Positions 23,313 through 29,623 of a DNA stretch of 33,837 bases are shown here, piece after piece. The DNA comes from VGJV01 sp964646415 (GTDB taxonomy: Bacteria > Patescibacteriota > Minisyncoccia > UBA6257 > 2-01-FULL-56-20). A program made the translations under genes and the position numbers. The stretch spans positions 1 to 33,837 of the forward strand of contig CAZYEL010000013.1 in the NCBI GenBank assembly GCA_964646415.1. Direction: 5' to 3'. Position 1 is the first letter of the stretch. Each line of letters begins with the position of its first letter. The notes beneath the pieces are model-generated. The model worked only from the letters and a program-made list of their open reading frames with translations. It was not told the DNA's origin and searched no databases.

Positions 23313-23882
23313 CTACTTTCTGATGATGATCTTCGGAATCTCCTCAATGTTGATGAATTTATCCGCAGCTTCCTGGAGCTTTGACGACGTGCTCCGGCGG
23401 AACGCGGCAACTTCGACCAGCCGCCCCATCCCCCACTTCAAATAATCCACGAGCGGAAGGAAGTCCCCGTCACCCGTAACGAGCACGATGACGTCAAGAA
23501 ACGACGCCATGCGGATGGCATCCACCGCCATTCCCACATCCCAATCCGCCTTCTTCGAACCGCCCGCGAAGACCTGAATATCCTTCACGCGAAGCTCAAT
23601 CCCCGCATTCTCGAGCGCTTCGAAAAACGAGGTTTCGGACGAGAGGTGTGTCCCTTCGGGGACATCAGGGCGATTCGCTTTAGGCGGGAGATTTTCCACA
23701 ATGCCTTCGCTCCGCACCACGTACCCCATCGTGCGGATAAGCTGCCGATCGCGCACCAAAAAGCGCACGAGTTCGCGATAATTCACCCGGCCGCGATGGA
23801 GATTCTTCGCGGAGTGGTACAGGTTTTGGACATCAATAAAGATGCCGACGCGCTGATTCGAGTAGTAACCGTCTGATTTCAT
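23313..23882 (-). CDS. NYN-domain (LabA-like) putative ribonuclease
   Basis: 189 residues from the ATG at 23882 (MKSDGYYSNQRVGIFID). The motifs RVGIFIDVQNLYHSA near the start and VIVLVTGDGDFLPLV hold the conserved aspartates of the NYN/PIN-like fold, and DVGMAVDAIR is another typical acidic segment. Many NYN proteins are predicted metal-dependent RNases, and the position between rpsO and pnp fits a role in RNA processing or decay (inference). A GTG start at 23966 would add 28 residues that do not resemble the family. It is probably co-transcribed with pnp after a gap of about 60 nt. Confidence 0.85.
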   Translation of the reverse strand: MKSDGYYSNQRVGIFIDVQNLYHSAKNLHRGRVNYRELVRFLVRDRQLIRTMGYVVRSEGIVENLPPKANRPDVPEGTHLSSETSFFEALENAGIELRVKDIQVFAGGSKKADWDVGMAVDAIRMASFLDVIVLVTGDGDFLPLVDYLKWGMGRLVEVAAFRRSTSSKLQEAADKFINIEEIPKIIIRK

Positions 23883-24018
23883 GAGTTCTGCGAAACAAGC
23901 CTTCGTCCCGAGCTTGGGGCCGAGGGGGAACAGGTGATAAAGAACAGTGGAACTCTTCTCTATCACATGTGCCCTGCTCGCCCACTACCAAAGCTCTGCG
24001 GGGTACTTATTCCATTAA

Positions 24019-24285
24019 TTATTTCTTCAGTCCGAGTTTCTTTAGTGTTTTCTCATACACCGCGGGCTCGCGACGTTTTAAGTACGTAAGAAGCTTCCTG
24101 CGCTGGCTCACCATCTTCAAAAGTCCCCGCCGTGAATGGTTGTCTTTCGCGTGCTTTTTGAGATGCGCCGCGAGGTCATCGATTTGGCGCGAAATCACCG
24201 CGACCTGCACGGCGGCAGACCCAGTGTCTTTCTCATGCCCTTGATGCTCGCCAATAATGCGAGATTTCACTCTCTTCGTAAGCAT
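24019..24285 (-). CDS. rpsO: 30S ribosomal protein S15
   Basis: 88 residues, the normal length. S15 binds the central domain of 16S rRNA. Family segments are clear: DTGSAAVQVAVISRQIDDL, then HLKKHAKDNHSRRGLLKMVS and RRKLLTYLKR. The start at 24285 (MLTKRVKSRIIGEHQ) is chosen over longer frames because it matches the family and has TATAAT 7 nt upstream. There is no Shine-Dalgarno site, so the message is probably leaderless, which would also rule out the leader-based S15 autoregulation known in E. coli. Confidence 0.96.
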   Translation of the reverse strand: MLTKRVKSRIIGEHQGHEKDTGSAAVQVAVISRQIDDLAAHLKKHAKDNHSRRGLLKMVSQRRKLLTYLKRREPAVYEKTLKKLGLKK

Positions 24286-24292
24286 TGTGAGG

Positions 24293-24321
24293 ATTATACG
24301 GGAAAGAAAGGAAAATAGCAA
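24293..24321 (-). promoter_or_regulatory. rpsO promoter, leaderless
   Basis: On the minus strand TTGCTA (24316-24321), a 17-nt spacer and a consensus TATAAT (24293-24298), ending 7 nt before the rpsO ATG. Confidence 0.75.
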
Positions 24322-24340
24322 GAAAACATGCGGCGGGAGG

Positions 24341-24375
24341 AAAAGGCCGGCGCGCCTTTGGAAAGCGGCGCCGGC
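24341..24375 (-). terminator. Strong GC-rich terminator upstream of rpsO
   Basis: GCCGGCGC at 24346-24353 pairs with GCGCCGGC at 24368-24375; on the minus strand the stem is followed by GGCCTTTTCC. It sits just before the rpsO promoter, yet no gene upstream on that strand is visible to need it. See 24376-24660. Confidence 0.6.
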
Positions 24376-24660
24376 GCGTTTGCTCTGGATTTTTGCCTCG
24401 CGTGACGCGAGATTCCCTCTCTTCGCGCGGGAAATATTTCCGAAGCGCTATTGCCTCCGTCCAGTTTTCAGACGCAAGGAAGGGAACATTCGTACGGGAG
24501 CTACGCGGACAAGAGCAGACTCGTCTCATACGGCCGGTTCCACCTCACTAAAGAGGGTGGAGCGTTCGCGTATTCCGCTTTTTAGGAGCGTAGATGCATA
24601 CGACACATTGAACGTATCACTTTAAAAACGGACAGGCCAAGCACCTTCTGTCGTAAAACA
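24376..24660 (-). other. Gene-free stretch with hairpins, possible ncRNA
   Basis: No credible coding frame lies here on either strand. On the minus strand it contains CTCGCG-TCA-CGCGAG, a CCACC...GGTGG hairpin and other short stems, and ends in the terminator at 24341-24375. It might be a structured RNA, but I could not match it to tmRNA, RNase P RNA, SRP RNA or 6S RNA, and no clear promoter was found. Confidence 0.25.
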
Positions 24661-24670
24661 GTGAGTGCCG

Positions 24671-24676
24671 TATAAT
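24671..24676 (+). promoter_or_regulatory. -10 box of the Xer gene, leaderless
   Basis: Consensus TATAAT ending 6 nt before the ATG at 24683. The -35 region is weak. This supports 24683 rather than the GTG at 24665 as start. Confidence 0.6.
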
Positions 24677-24682
24677 AGAAAA

Positions 24683-25621
24683 ATGACCGAGGCGGAAAAA
24701 TTTCTTGAAGATTATTTGAATTATCTCGAGATCGAACGCAACCGCTCGCCGAAAACCCGCGAGAATTACGGACGATACCTTAAAGATTTCCTCGCCGCGG
24801 CGCACATCCGTACCCTGCGCGACATCACCGAAGAGCGCATCCGCGAATTCCGCGTTTCGCTTGCCCGGCGCAATGTGCGCGGCCGCGTGTCGCCTAAAGC
24901 TTCAGCGGCGGCGCAAAGCGCCCGCACCTTGAAGAAAGTCACGCAAAGCTACTACGTCATCGCGATACGCAACTTTTTGAAGTATCTGGTGAAGCGCAAC
25001 TGCGCTCCGCTTGCGCCCGACAAAATAGAACTCCCCAAGACCCCCTCGCGCCAAATCGAGGTCCTCGATTACGCAGAGGTCGAACGGCTCCTCTCTTCTC
25101 CGAAAGGGAGCGCACCGCGCGCGCTCCGCGATCGCGCCATACTTGAAACACTCTTCTCAACCGGACTCCGCCTCTCCGAGCTCTGCGCTTTGGACCGCCG
25201 CCTCGACCTCGTCCGCGGCGAAGTCACTGTCCGCGGGAAAGGCGACAAGCTCCGCATCGTTTTTTTCTCCGAGCGCGCGAAGGCGGCGATTAAAAAATAC
25301 CTTGAGCTGCGCGGCGACACGGACCCGGCGCTTTTCTTGAGCTATACGCGATCCGGAAAACCCCTTGACCGCATTACCCCGCGCGCGGTGGAACGGCTCG
25401 TCGCCGAACGCGCAGTCCAGGCGGGCATCCCGAAACGCGTGCACCCGCACCATCTCCGGCACTCCTTCGCCACCGACCTCCTTATGAACGGCGCCGACCT
25501 CCGCTCGGTACAGGAGCTCCTCGGGCACGCGAACGTGGCGACGACGCAGGTCTACACCCACCTCACGAATCAAACCCTCCGCGACGCGCACAAAGCGTTC
25601 CACGGCAGGAGGAGAAAATAA
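24683..25621 (+). CDS. Tyrosine recombinase, XerC/XerD-like
   Basis: 312 residues. The N-terminal SAM-like DNA-binding domain (1-115) precedes the catalytic domain with all active-site residues: Arg163 in TGLRLSELCAL, Lys186 in RGKGDKLR, His256 and Arg259 in HPHHLRHSFATDLL, His282 in LLGHANVATTQ and the nucleophile Tyr291 in VYTHL. Xer proteins resolve chromosome dimers; some act in integration. Length and completeness suggest the cellular Xer, but the next 1 kb holds a relic of another xer 3' end and three related palindromes, so a mobile role cannot be excluded. There is no dif site that I can identify. Confidence 0.92.
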   Translation: MTEAEKFLEDYLNYLEIERNRSPKTRENYGRYLKDFLAAAHIRTLRDITEERIREFRVSLARRNVRGRVSPKASAAAQSARTLKKVTQSYYVIAIRNFLKYLVKRNCAPLAPDKIELPKTPSRQIEVLDYAEVERLLSSPKGSAPRALRDRAILETLFSTGLRLSELCALDRRLDLVRGEVTVRGKGDKLRIVFFSERAKAAIKKYLELRGDTDPALFLSYTRSGKPLDRITPRAVERLVAERAVQAGIPKRVHPHHLRHSFATDLLMNGADLRSVQELLGHANVATTQVYTHLTNQTLRDAHKAFHGRRRK

Positions 25622-25705
25622 GCCTTGCGGAGCAGACATAGCCCGGAGAAAGCAGCCGCCACCACTCTCATCCCACGTCGCGCGCTTGTTTTTGAATTTT
25701 GAAGC

Positions 25706-25741
25706 TTGTACACCATTCTACGATCGTAGAATGGTGTACAA
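25706..25741. repeat. Perfect 36-bp palindrome, copy 1
   Basis: Arms are TTGTACACCATTCTACGA and its exact complement, with no loop. It lies 84 nt after the xer stop and 22 nt before the PaaX/Cas2-like ATG, overlapping a possible -10 box (TACAAT 25737-25742). It shares the core ACACC-R-Y-TCTACGA with copies 2 and 3; base changes in one arm are matched in the other. Confidence 0.9.
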
Positions 25742-25763
25742 TGTACCAATACCCTACTCTTCA

Positions 25764-26360
25764 ATGAAGGGAGAAATAACCCTCAAGATTCTTGAAACGC
25801 TCGGGGAGGCGGCTGTGGGCGCGGCGGAGCTTTTCGCGGCAATCATGGTTGCCGGCTATGGCGCTTCTCCAAACCGAATCAGTTACATACAAGAGAAAAT
25901 CCACGCGCACAGAGCGCAAGAAAAAAGGGGGCGAGAACACGAAGCTCAGCTTCGCCGAAAATATTCAAACCTTCTCTCCAAGCTGAAACGCGAGGGTTTG
26001 ATCGCGGAACGCAAGAAAGGCGAGGGAACTTTTCTCTCGCTCACATTTTTGGGAGCAAGGAAAAGGGACTCCCTCCGTTCCCGGCACGCGCACGCACTTC
26101 CTCCGCCTCACTACCGAAAAGAGCAGGGAACCCGGCTCCTGATCGTCGCGTTTGATGTCCCCGAAAAGGAACGGAGAAAACGAGACTGGCTGCGGAGCGC
26201 CCTGCATAATCTCGGCTTGATACGGGTGCAAAAAAGCATGTGGCTCGGGAAAATCAAAATCCCCAAAGAACTGCTGAAAGATATCCAAACGCTGGGCCTT
26301 GTCGAGTTTGTGGAGATATTCGAAGTCGGCAACGCAGGTAGTTTGCGCCACATCATCTAA
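25764..26360 (+). CDS. PaaX-type regulator / Cas2-like protein
   Basis: 198 residues. The N-terminal half is a winged-helix-like domain (KGEITLKILETLGEAA, with a SKLKREGLIAERKKGEGTF wing). The C-terminal half has the ferredoxin-like Cas2 fold found in PaaX proteins: LLIVAFDVPEKERRKRDWLR, then LGLIRVQKSMWLG, with the Cas2 aspartate in the first strand (FDVPE) kept. CPR genomes often carry such solo PaaX/Cas2-like genes, usually annotated as cas2; no CRISPR array or cas1 is in the window. I chose the ATG at 25764; the frame opens upstream through the palindrome, but that part reads as palindrome-derived sequence. The palindrome at 25706-25741 overlaps the probable promoter, so it may be its operator (inference). 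Confidence 0.78.
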   Translation: MKGEITLKILETLGEAAVGAAELFAAIMVAGYGASPNRISYIQEKIHAHRAQEKRGREHEAQLRRKYSNLLSKLKREGLIAERKKGEGTFLSLTFLGARKRDSLRSRHAHALPPPHYRKEQGTRLLIVAFDVPEKERRKRDWLRSALHNLGLIRVQKSMWLGKIKIPKELLKDIQTLGLVEFVEIFEVGNAGSLRHII

Positions 26361-26474
26361 ACCATCTTCGCCTGAAGGCGAGGGGGTTCCAGATCCCGGA
26401 GGGAGACCCTAAATCCCCCTTCCTTTCTGCTGATTACCATTCTGCTGACTATCCTTCGCGCTTGGCTTGATGCG

Positions 26475-26508
26475 TGCACACCGTTCTACGATCGTAGAAC
26501 GGTGTGCA
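26475..26508. repeat. Perfect 34-bp palindrome, copy 2
   Basis: Arms TGCACACCGTTCTACGA and exact complement, no loop. It is 114 nt after the PaaX/Cas2-like stop. Compared with copy 1, A-to-G in the left arm is balanced by T-to-C in the right. Confidence 0.9.
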
Positions 26509-26553
26509 GATAGACAATAATAGTTGCCAGTCATCATCCATGTCCTTCTCGGG

Positions 26554-26598
26554 CTGCGCGACGCGCATAAGGCATTCCACGGCCGACGCAGAAAATAA
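26554..26598 (+). pseudogene. Relic of a second xer 3' end
   Basis: It encodes LRDAHKAFHGRRRK and a stop, identical in protein sequence to the end of the Xer gene at 24683-25621. All DNA differences are synonymous (for example CTC/CTG, CAC/CAT, AGG/CGA), so the source was a diverged but functional paralog. Upstream, HVLLG may be a residue of the ELLGH motif after an internal deletion. It lies between palindromes 2 and 3. Confidence 0.8.
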
Positions 26599-26634
26599 AC
26601 GAGACTGTTGCTGCGTCAGTTGCGCCCACCTATC

Positions 26635-26668
26635 ACTACACCACTCTACGATCGTAGAGTGGTGTAGT
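26635..26668. repeat. Perfect 34-bp palindrome, copy 3
   Basis: Arms ACTACACCACTCTACGA and exact complement, no loop. It is 36 nt after the xer relic, just as copy 1 follows the complete xer. Variable positions again change in both arms. Confidence 0.9.
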
Positions 26669-26722
26669 ACGACTTATGGACTAGATTAGGCTTGAACTCT
26701 TTCGAATTACGGACAGATACAG

Positions 26723-26808
26723 TGGTGCCTCCGGGAGGATTTGAACCTCCAACCCTTGCGGGAACACGGTTCTAAGCCGTGCGCGTATCCCAGTTCCGCC
26801 ACGGAGGC
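26723..26808 (-). tRNA. tRNA-Leu (anticodon UAG)
   Basis: The acceptor stem is GCCTCCG with CGGAGGC, then discriminator A and an encoded CCA. The anticodon stem CACGG/CCGTG holds the loop CTTAGAA, anticodon TAG (26772-26774). A long variable arm (CCC-GCAA-GGG) marks a class II tRNA, and the T-arm GGAGG-TTCAAAT-CCTCC is intact. It reads CUA and CUG codons. Confidence 0.95.
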
Positions 26809-26898
26809 ATCGGGATGTTCACACAATTTCTCTCCGAGAATACCCCATTTCTACCCAAAAAGCCATATAAGTCCTTGTTTTGCAAGGTTTATTTGCCA

Positions 26899-26928
26899 TT
26901 GACTATATGGCATATTTTGTGTTATAAT
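26899..26928 (+). promoter_or_regulatory. Promoter of the WDN-repeat gene
   Basis: TTGACT (26899-26904), an 18-nt spacer and consensus TATAAT (26923-26928), the same layout as the A2 promoter. The predicted leader is about 55 nt. Confidence 0.75.
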
Positions 26929-26939
26929 GTAGGCACGTA

Positions 26940-26964
26940 GATAGGTGGAATGAATTCACCTATC
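26940..26964 (+). promoter_or_regulatory. Leader hairpin of the WDN-repeat gene
   Basis: GATAGGTG and CACCTATC form an 8-bp stem, extendable by two pairs, near the 5' end of the predicted message. It might stabilise the mRNA or bind a regulator. No known RNA class recognised. Confidence 0.5.
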
Positions 26965-26989
26965 GAGCTTACCAACTCAATATCAGTTT

Positions 26990-27529
26990 ATGAAGAACCT
27001 CCTCGTCTCCCTCTTCGCGATGGTTGGAACCATCGCATCCGCAAACGCTCAACAACAACCCTCAACCAACAGTCCGGTGACGTGGGACAATATCCACCTC
27101 CGAACGCAAACGAATAACGCAGCGGCGGCCACCACGAATGCGCCGGTGACATGGGATAACATTCATCTCCAACCGAAGCAGCAGTCCCAGCTCACGAACA
27201 ACGCGGCGGTGACATGGGACAATATTCACCTCCAGTCGAGGCAGCAACCGGTGCCGCAACAGTCACGAGGTGGTGGCTGGGATACCGGCAACGGGTGGCA
27301 CCGCAACTACTTGGGTGGACTAATCAGCATCCAGGGGGTGCTGATACTCAACACCCAACAACGGAGCGGACCAAATTGGATGCTCGTCCCCACTTACCCG
27401 GGACAGGTGATCCAATTCGGCGGGTTCGGCGGTGGCTCGGGCGGGTCGGGAAGTTGGGACAATGTGTCCCCCCGACAAGCTCCGAACGCCGCGGCACCCG
27501 GGGGATGGGACAATATGGGCAAGAAATAA
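26990..27529 (+). CDS. Secreted protein with VTWDNIHLQ repeats
   Basis: 179 residues. A signal peptide covers 1-20 (MKNLLVSLFAMVGTIASANA-QQ). The mature protein starts with three repeats of (A/S)PVTWDNIHL(Q/R) or AAVTWDNIHLQ spaced 23-25 residues apart and separated by Gln/Asn/Ala/Thr-rich linkers. A central segment (NYLGGLISIQGVLILNTQQ) precedes a Gly/Ser-rich stretch and two more short copies, SWDNVSP and GWDNMGKK. I do not recognise the family. Low complexity and evenly spaced aromatic motifs suggest an extracellular adhesive, assembly or sorting role (inference). It has a strong promoter and terminator of its own. Confidence 0.75.
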   Translation: MKNLLVSLFAMVGTIASANAQQQPSTNSPVTWDNIHLRTQTNNAAAATTNAPVTWDNIHLQPKQQSQLTNNAAVTWDNIHLQSRQQPVPQQSRGGGWDTGNGWHRNYLGGLISIQGVLILNTQQRSGPNWMLVPTYPGQVIQFGGFGGGSGGSGSWDNVSPRQAPNAAAPGGWDNMGKK

Positions 27530-27566
27530 TGGGGAGAAGACAGTCCATTCTCCTCAAAAAATCGAA

Positions 27567-27610
27567 AACGGGCGCGTGCTCCTACCAAGGACATGCGCCT
27601 CGTTTTTTTT
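27567..27610 (+). terminator. Terminator of the WDN-repeat gene
   Basis: AACGGGCGCGTG pairs imperfectly with CATGCGCCTCGTT, followed by a run of eight T. Confidence 0.85.
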
Positions 27611-27655
27611 CCGGGGGAATTTCCGCAACCTGTCGGGGCAGATGCAGGGCAAATC

Positions 27656-27679
27656 AAAAAACCCCCGAAGGGGCTTTTT
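27656..27679 (-). terminator. Terminator of the pilin-like array
   Basis: On the minus strand AAAAAGCCCC-TTCG-GGGGGTTTTTT, a stable tetraloop hairpin with a T-run, 27 nt after the stop of the gene at 27706-28092. Confidence 0.9.
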
Positions 27680-27705
27680 GTTCTTCTCTCGAAGAAATGA
27701 ACTGC

Positions 27706-28092
27706 TTAACAGACTCCCAGCGAAGCACCGGCACTCGCGTTGAAGAAGTTCGCCACAATCACCGGAATCGCCCGCGCGAGGACTGCGACTGCCACCGCCA
27801 CTACCGCGTAGATAAGCATGTGGTTCGCCGTGCCCACTTTCTCCGCGTCGCCGCCTGCGGTCAGGTACTTGAATGCCGCCACTATCACGAACACCACCGC
27901 AAGGATGATGAAGAGAATGAAGAGCCATCCCAACAATGCACAGATAATGTTGAACACTCCCGTCACCGTCGTCACGTTTGAGGCCGGAATAGCCGAACCG
28001 GTCGTAGGAGCCGCCGGGGGAGTCTGCGCACCCGCAAGGAGGGGCACCAACAGACTCATCGCCGGAACCGCCCACTTCGTAAGCTTTGCCAT
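27706..28092 (-). CDS. VirB2/TrbC-like pilin-type protein 1
   Basis: 128 residues. A signal peptide (MAKLTKWAVPAMSLLVPLLAGA-Q) is followed by a Pro/Thr-rich spacer and two hydrophobic segments (about 46-75 and 92-115) joined by the loop AFKYLTAGGDAEKVGTANH. This layout is that of the small two-helix proteins common in Parcubacteria that resemble VirB2/TrbC, the pilin of type IV secretion systems. It is one of four related genes in a row on this strand (27706-29606). No VirB4-type ATPase is in the window, so a secretion role is unproven. The second ATG at 28092 is preferred; 28095 is adjacent. Confidence 0.75.
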   Translation of the reverse strand: MAKLTKWAVPAMSLLVPLLAGAQTPPAAPTTGSAIPASNVTTVTGVFNIICALLGWLFILFIILAVVFVIVAAFKYLTAGGDAEKVGTANHMLIYAVVAVAVAVLARAIPVIVANFFNASAGASLGVC

Positions 28093-28192
28093 CATAAATA
28101 TAATCTTTACGCTACTTTCAGGTCACTTCGACCTTTCGGAAAATGCTTCGTTTCGATTGTATCATATTCGCTTTTCCTGCACCACAATAGCC

Positions 28193-28723
28193 TTAAAAAC
28201 TTGTTCCCCCCTGTGCGCCAGAGGGGGTAAGAGTACCGGCGGGGGGCAAGTTGGGACGCGTGTATACAGGAGAAGTTACTTGCGGGGCGCCAACGCCCGG
28301 CGCGGCCTGCACAGGGGCAGCAACCTGCGCAGGAGGAAGCGGCGCAGTCACCGCAACAGATGCCGCGCCACTCCCCGAGTCGCCGAATACTGACCGCACG
28401 ATTGCAGGAAACCCCTTCGCAAGCAGCGCCACCACGATTGCGACCGCCGCCCATGTAATGGTTTTGTGAGCGCTCGTCACTTTTTCCGCATCGCTCCCCG
28501 CAGTAAGGTATTTGTATGCGGCAACCATTATCATAATTATTGAAAGAACGATAAGAAGTTCAAACATCCTGTCTCCGACTTTCACTATCAGCCCTATAAC
28601 TCCAGACACATCGCTCACGTTAAGGGGACTTATCGGCTGTTGAGCAAATGCCGATGCCGCGAAGAAACTCTGCGCTGCGAAAACTCCCGCCGCCCCACCC
28701 AACAATTTCAATCTTTTATTCAT
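28193..28723 (-). CDS. VirB2/TrbC-like pilin-type protein 2, with C-terminal extension
   Basis: 176 residues from the ATG at 28723 (MNKRLKLLGGAAGVFAAQSF). It has a signal peptide to AFA-QQ near residue 26 and two hydrophobic segments joined by AYKYLTAGSDAEKVTSAHK, the same loop as protein 1. Unlike its neighbours it carries a Pro/Ala/Gly-rich tail of about 60 residues after the second helix. A -10-like box TACACT (28731-28736) ends 7 nt before this start, favouring it over longer frames. It is probably assembled with, or instead of, the other members; the tail may be exposed. Confidence 0.72.
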   Translation of the reverse strand: MNKRLKLLGGAAGVFAAQSFFAASAFAQQPISPLNVSDVSGVIGLIVKVGDRMFELLIVLSIIMIMVAAYKYLTAGSDAEKVTSAHKTITWAAVAIVVALLAKGFPAIVRSVFGDSGSGAASVAVTAPLPPAQVAAPVQAAPGVGAPQVTSPVYTRPNLPPAGTLTPSGAQGGTSF

Positions 28724-28736
28724 AATCATCAGTGTA

Positions 28737-29093
28737 TCATATCCGCGCCTGCTGGAAAATACTCCGTATGAGCGCCGGTATGGAACTCGCCACCAGTACC
28801 ACAAAGAACCCGATTGCGGCGTAAAGTATCGTTTTTCTCCCCTGTGAAATTTTCTCCTCATTCCCTGCGGAAAAGAGCATGAGAAACGCCCCGTAGAGCA
28901 CCATAATGGTCACGACAGAGGCGGCGAGCGGTATCACCAGCGGCACCGCGCGTTCCAACACTGTTTGGAGGTTGTCGACTCCAAGAGGGTTTGAAAGCTG
29001 CACAGAACTGCCCCCGCTGGGCGGATTTCCGGTCTCCTGCGCATGTGCGACGCTCGCATACGCCAGCATCAATACAAACCAGCGGATTTTCAT
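28737..29093 (-). CDS. VirB2/TrbC-like pilin-type protein 3
   Basis: 118 residues. The signal peptide is MKIRWFVLMLAYASVAHA-QE. Two hydrophobic segments (about 47-72 and 85-108) flank the loop LMLFSAGNEEKISQGRKTIL, a diverged form of the loop in proteins 1 and 2. The protein ends ALIRSIFQQARI. It is the most compact of the four. It follows protein 4 by 24 nt and is probably co-transcribed with it. Confidence 0.72.
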   Translation of the reverse strand: MKIRWFVLMLAYASVAHAQETGNPPSGGSSVQLSNPLGVDNLQTVLERAVPLVIPLAASVVTIMVLYGAFLMLFSAGNEEKISQGRKTILYAAIGFFVVLVASSIPALIRSIFQQARI

Positions 29094-29117
29094 AACTATT
29101 ATTAATAATATCCTAAA

Positions 29118-29606
29118 CTATTTCACCTCGCACGCAATGTTCGGCCAACTTACACGGGCAGTTCCCGACGCGGGATTCCCCAAGAGCCAGAGAAATGTAC
29201 TCACAATAAGGAATGCGCCGAGCGTGATAACAATGCCCACGATAGTGCTGGTAAGCACTGTTTTCCCTTTGCTGACCCGCTCCGCCGAGCCCCCCGAAAT
29301 GATAATAAGGAATGCGCCCCACAAGATAAGGATGGGTGCCACAAACAAAACCGCAATCGTCATCCCGAAGTAAATGAGGTGCTGGAAAAGAAGGAGGAGC
29401 TGGCATAAGTCCACGCATTTAAGCCCCGTGCAGGGAAGGAGCGAGGGGTTGGTGCCCCAGTAGGGGAAGCTTGCCTGTTGCGCCGAGGCAACGGAGGGCA
29501 GGACGGCGGCGCCGAGTATAAGTATGAGAATAAGCATGGAAAGCGGCTTCGCCCTCGTTTTTATCCTTACCGCCTGCATTATCCTCATTATTATTATCAT
29601 TCTCAT
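29118..29606 (-). CDS. VirB2/TrbC-like pilin-type protein 4
   Basis: 162 residues from the longest start; several ATG codons lie in the first 30 nt and the ATG at 29579 (MQAVRIKTRAKPLSM) may be real, with AATAAT 7 nt upstream. A signal peptide ends at SVASA-QQ. The next part has two CxxC-like cysteines (LPCTGLKCVDLCQLL) absent from the other members, then three hydrophobic segments and the loop IIISGGSAERVSKGKTVL, related to the other loops. The extra cysteines could form a disulfide outside the cell. It is first of the four in transcription order, 17 nt after the solute-binding gene stop. Confidence 0.7.
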   Translation of the reverse strand: MRMIIIMRIMQAVRIKTRAKPLSMLILILILGAAVLPSVASAQQASFPYWGTNPSLLPCTGLKCVDLCQLLLLFQHLIYFGMTIAVLFVAPILILWGAFLIIISGGSAERVSKGKTVLTSTIVGIVITLGAFLIVSTFLWLLGNPASGTARVSWPNIACEVK

Positions 29607-29623
29607 TTTATCTTTTGCGCTCG

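Noticed and set aside
24376..24660. tmRNA, RNase P RNA, SRP RNA or 6S RNA in the gene-free stretch
   Set aside because: No tRNA-like ends or tag frame, no conserved P4 core of RNase P, no SRP GGAAG/tetraloop signature, and no 6S-like bubble could be identified.
25706..26668. Three similar palindromes as a CRISPR array next to a cas2-like gene
   Set aside because: The units are 769 and 160 bp apart, are not identical, and the space between them holds a gene and a xer relic, not unique short spacers. No cas1 or other cas gene is present.
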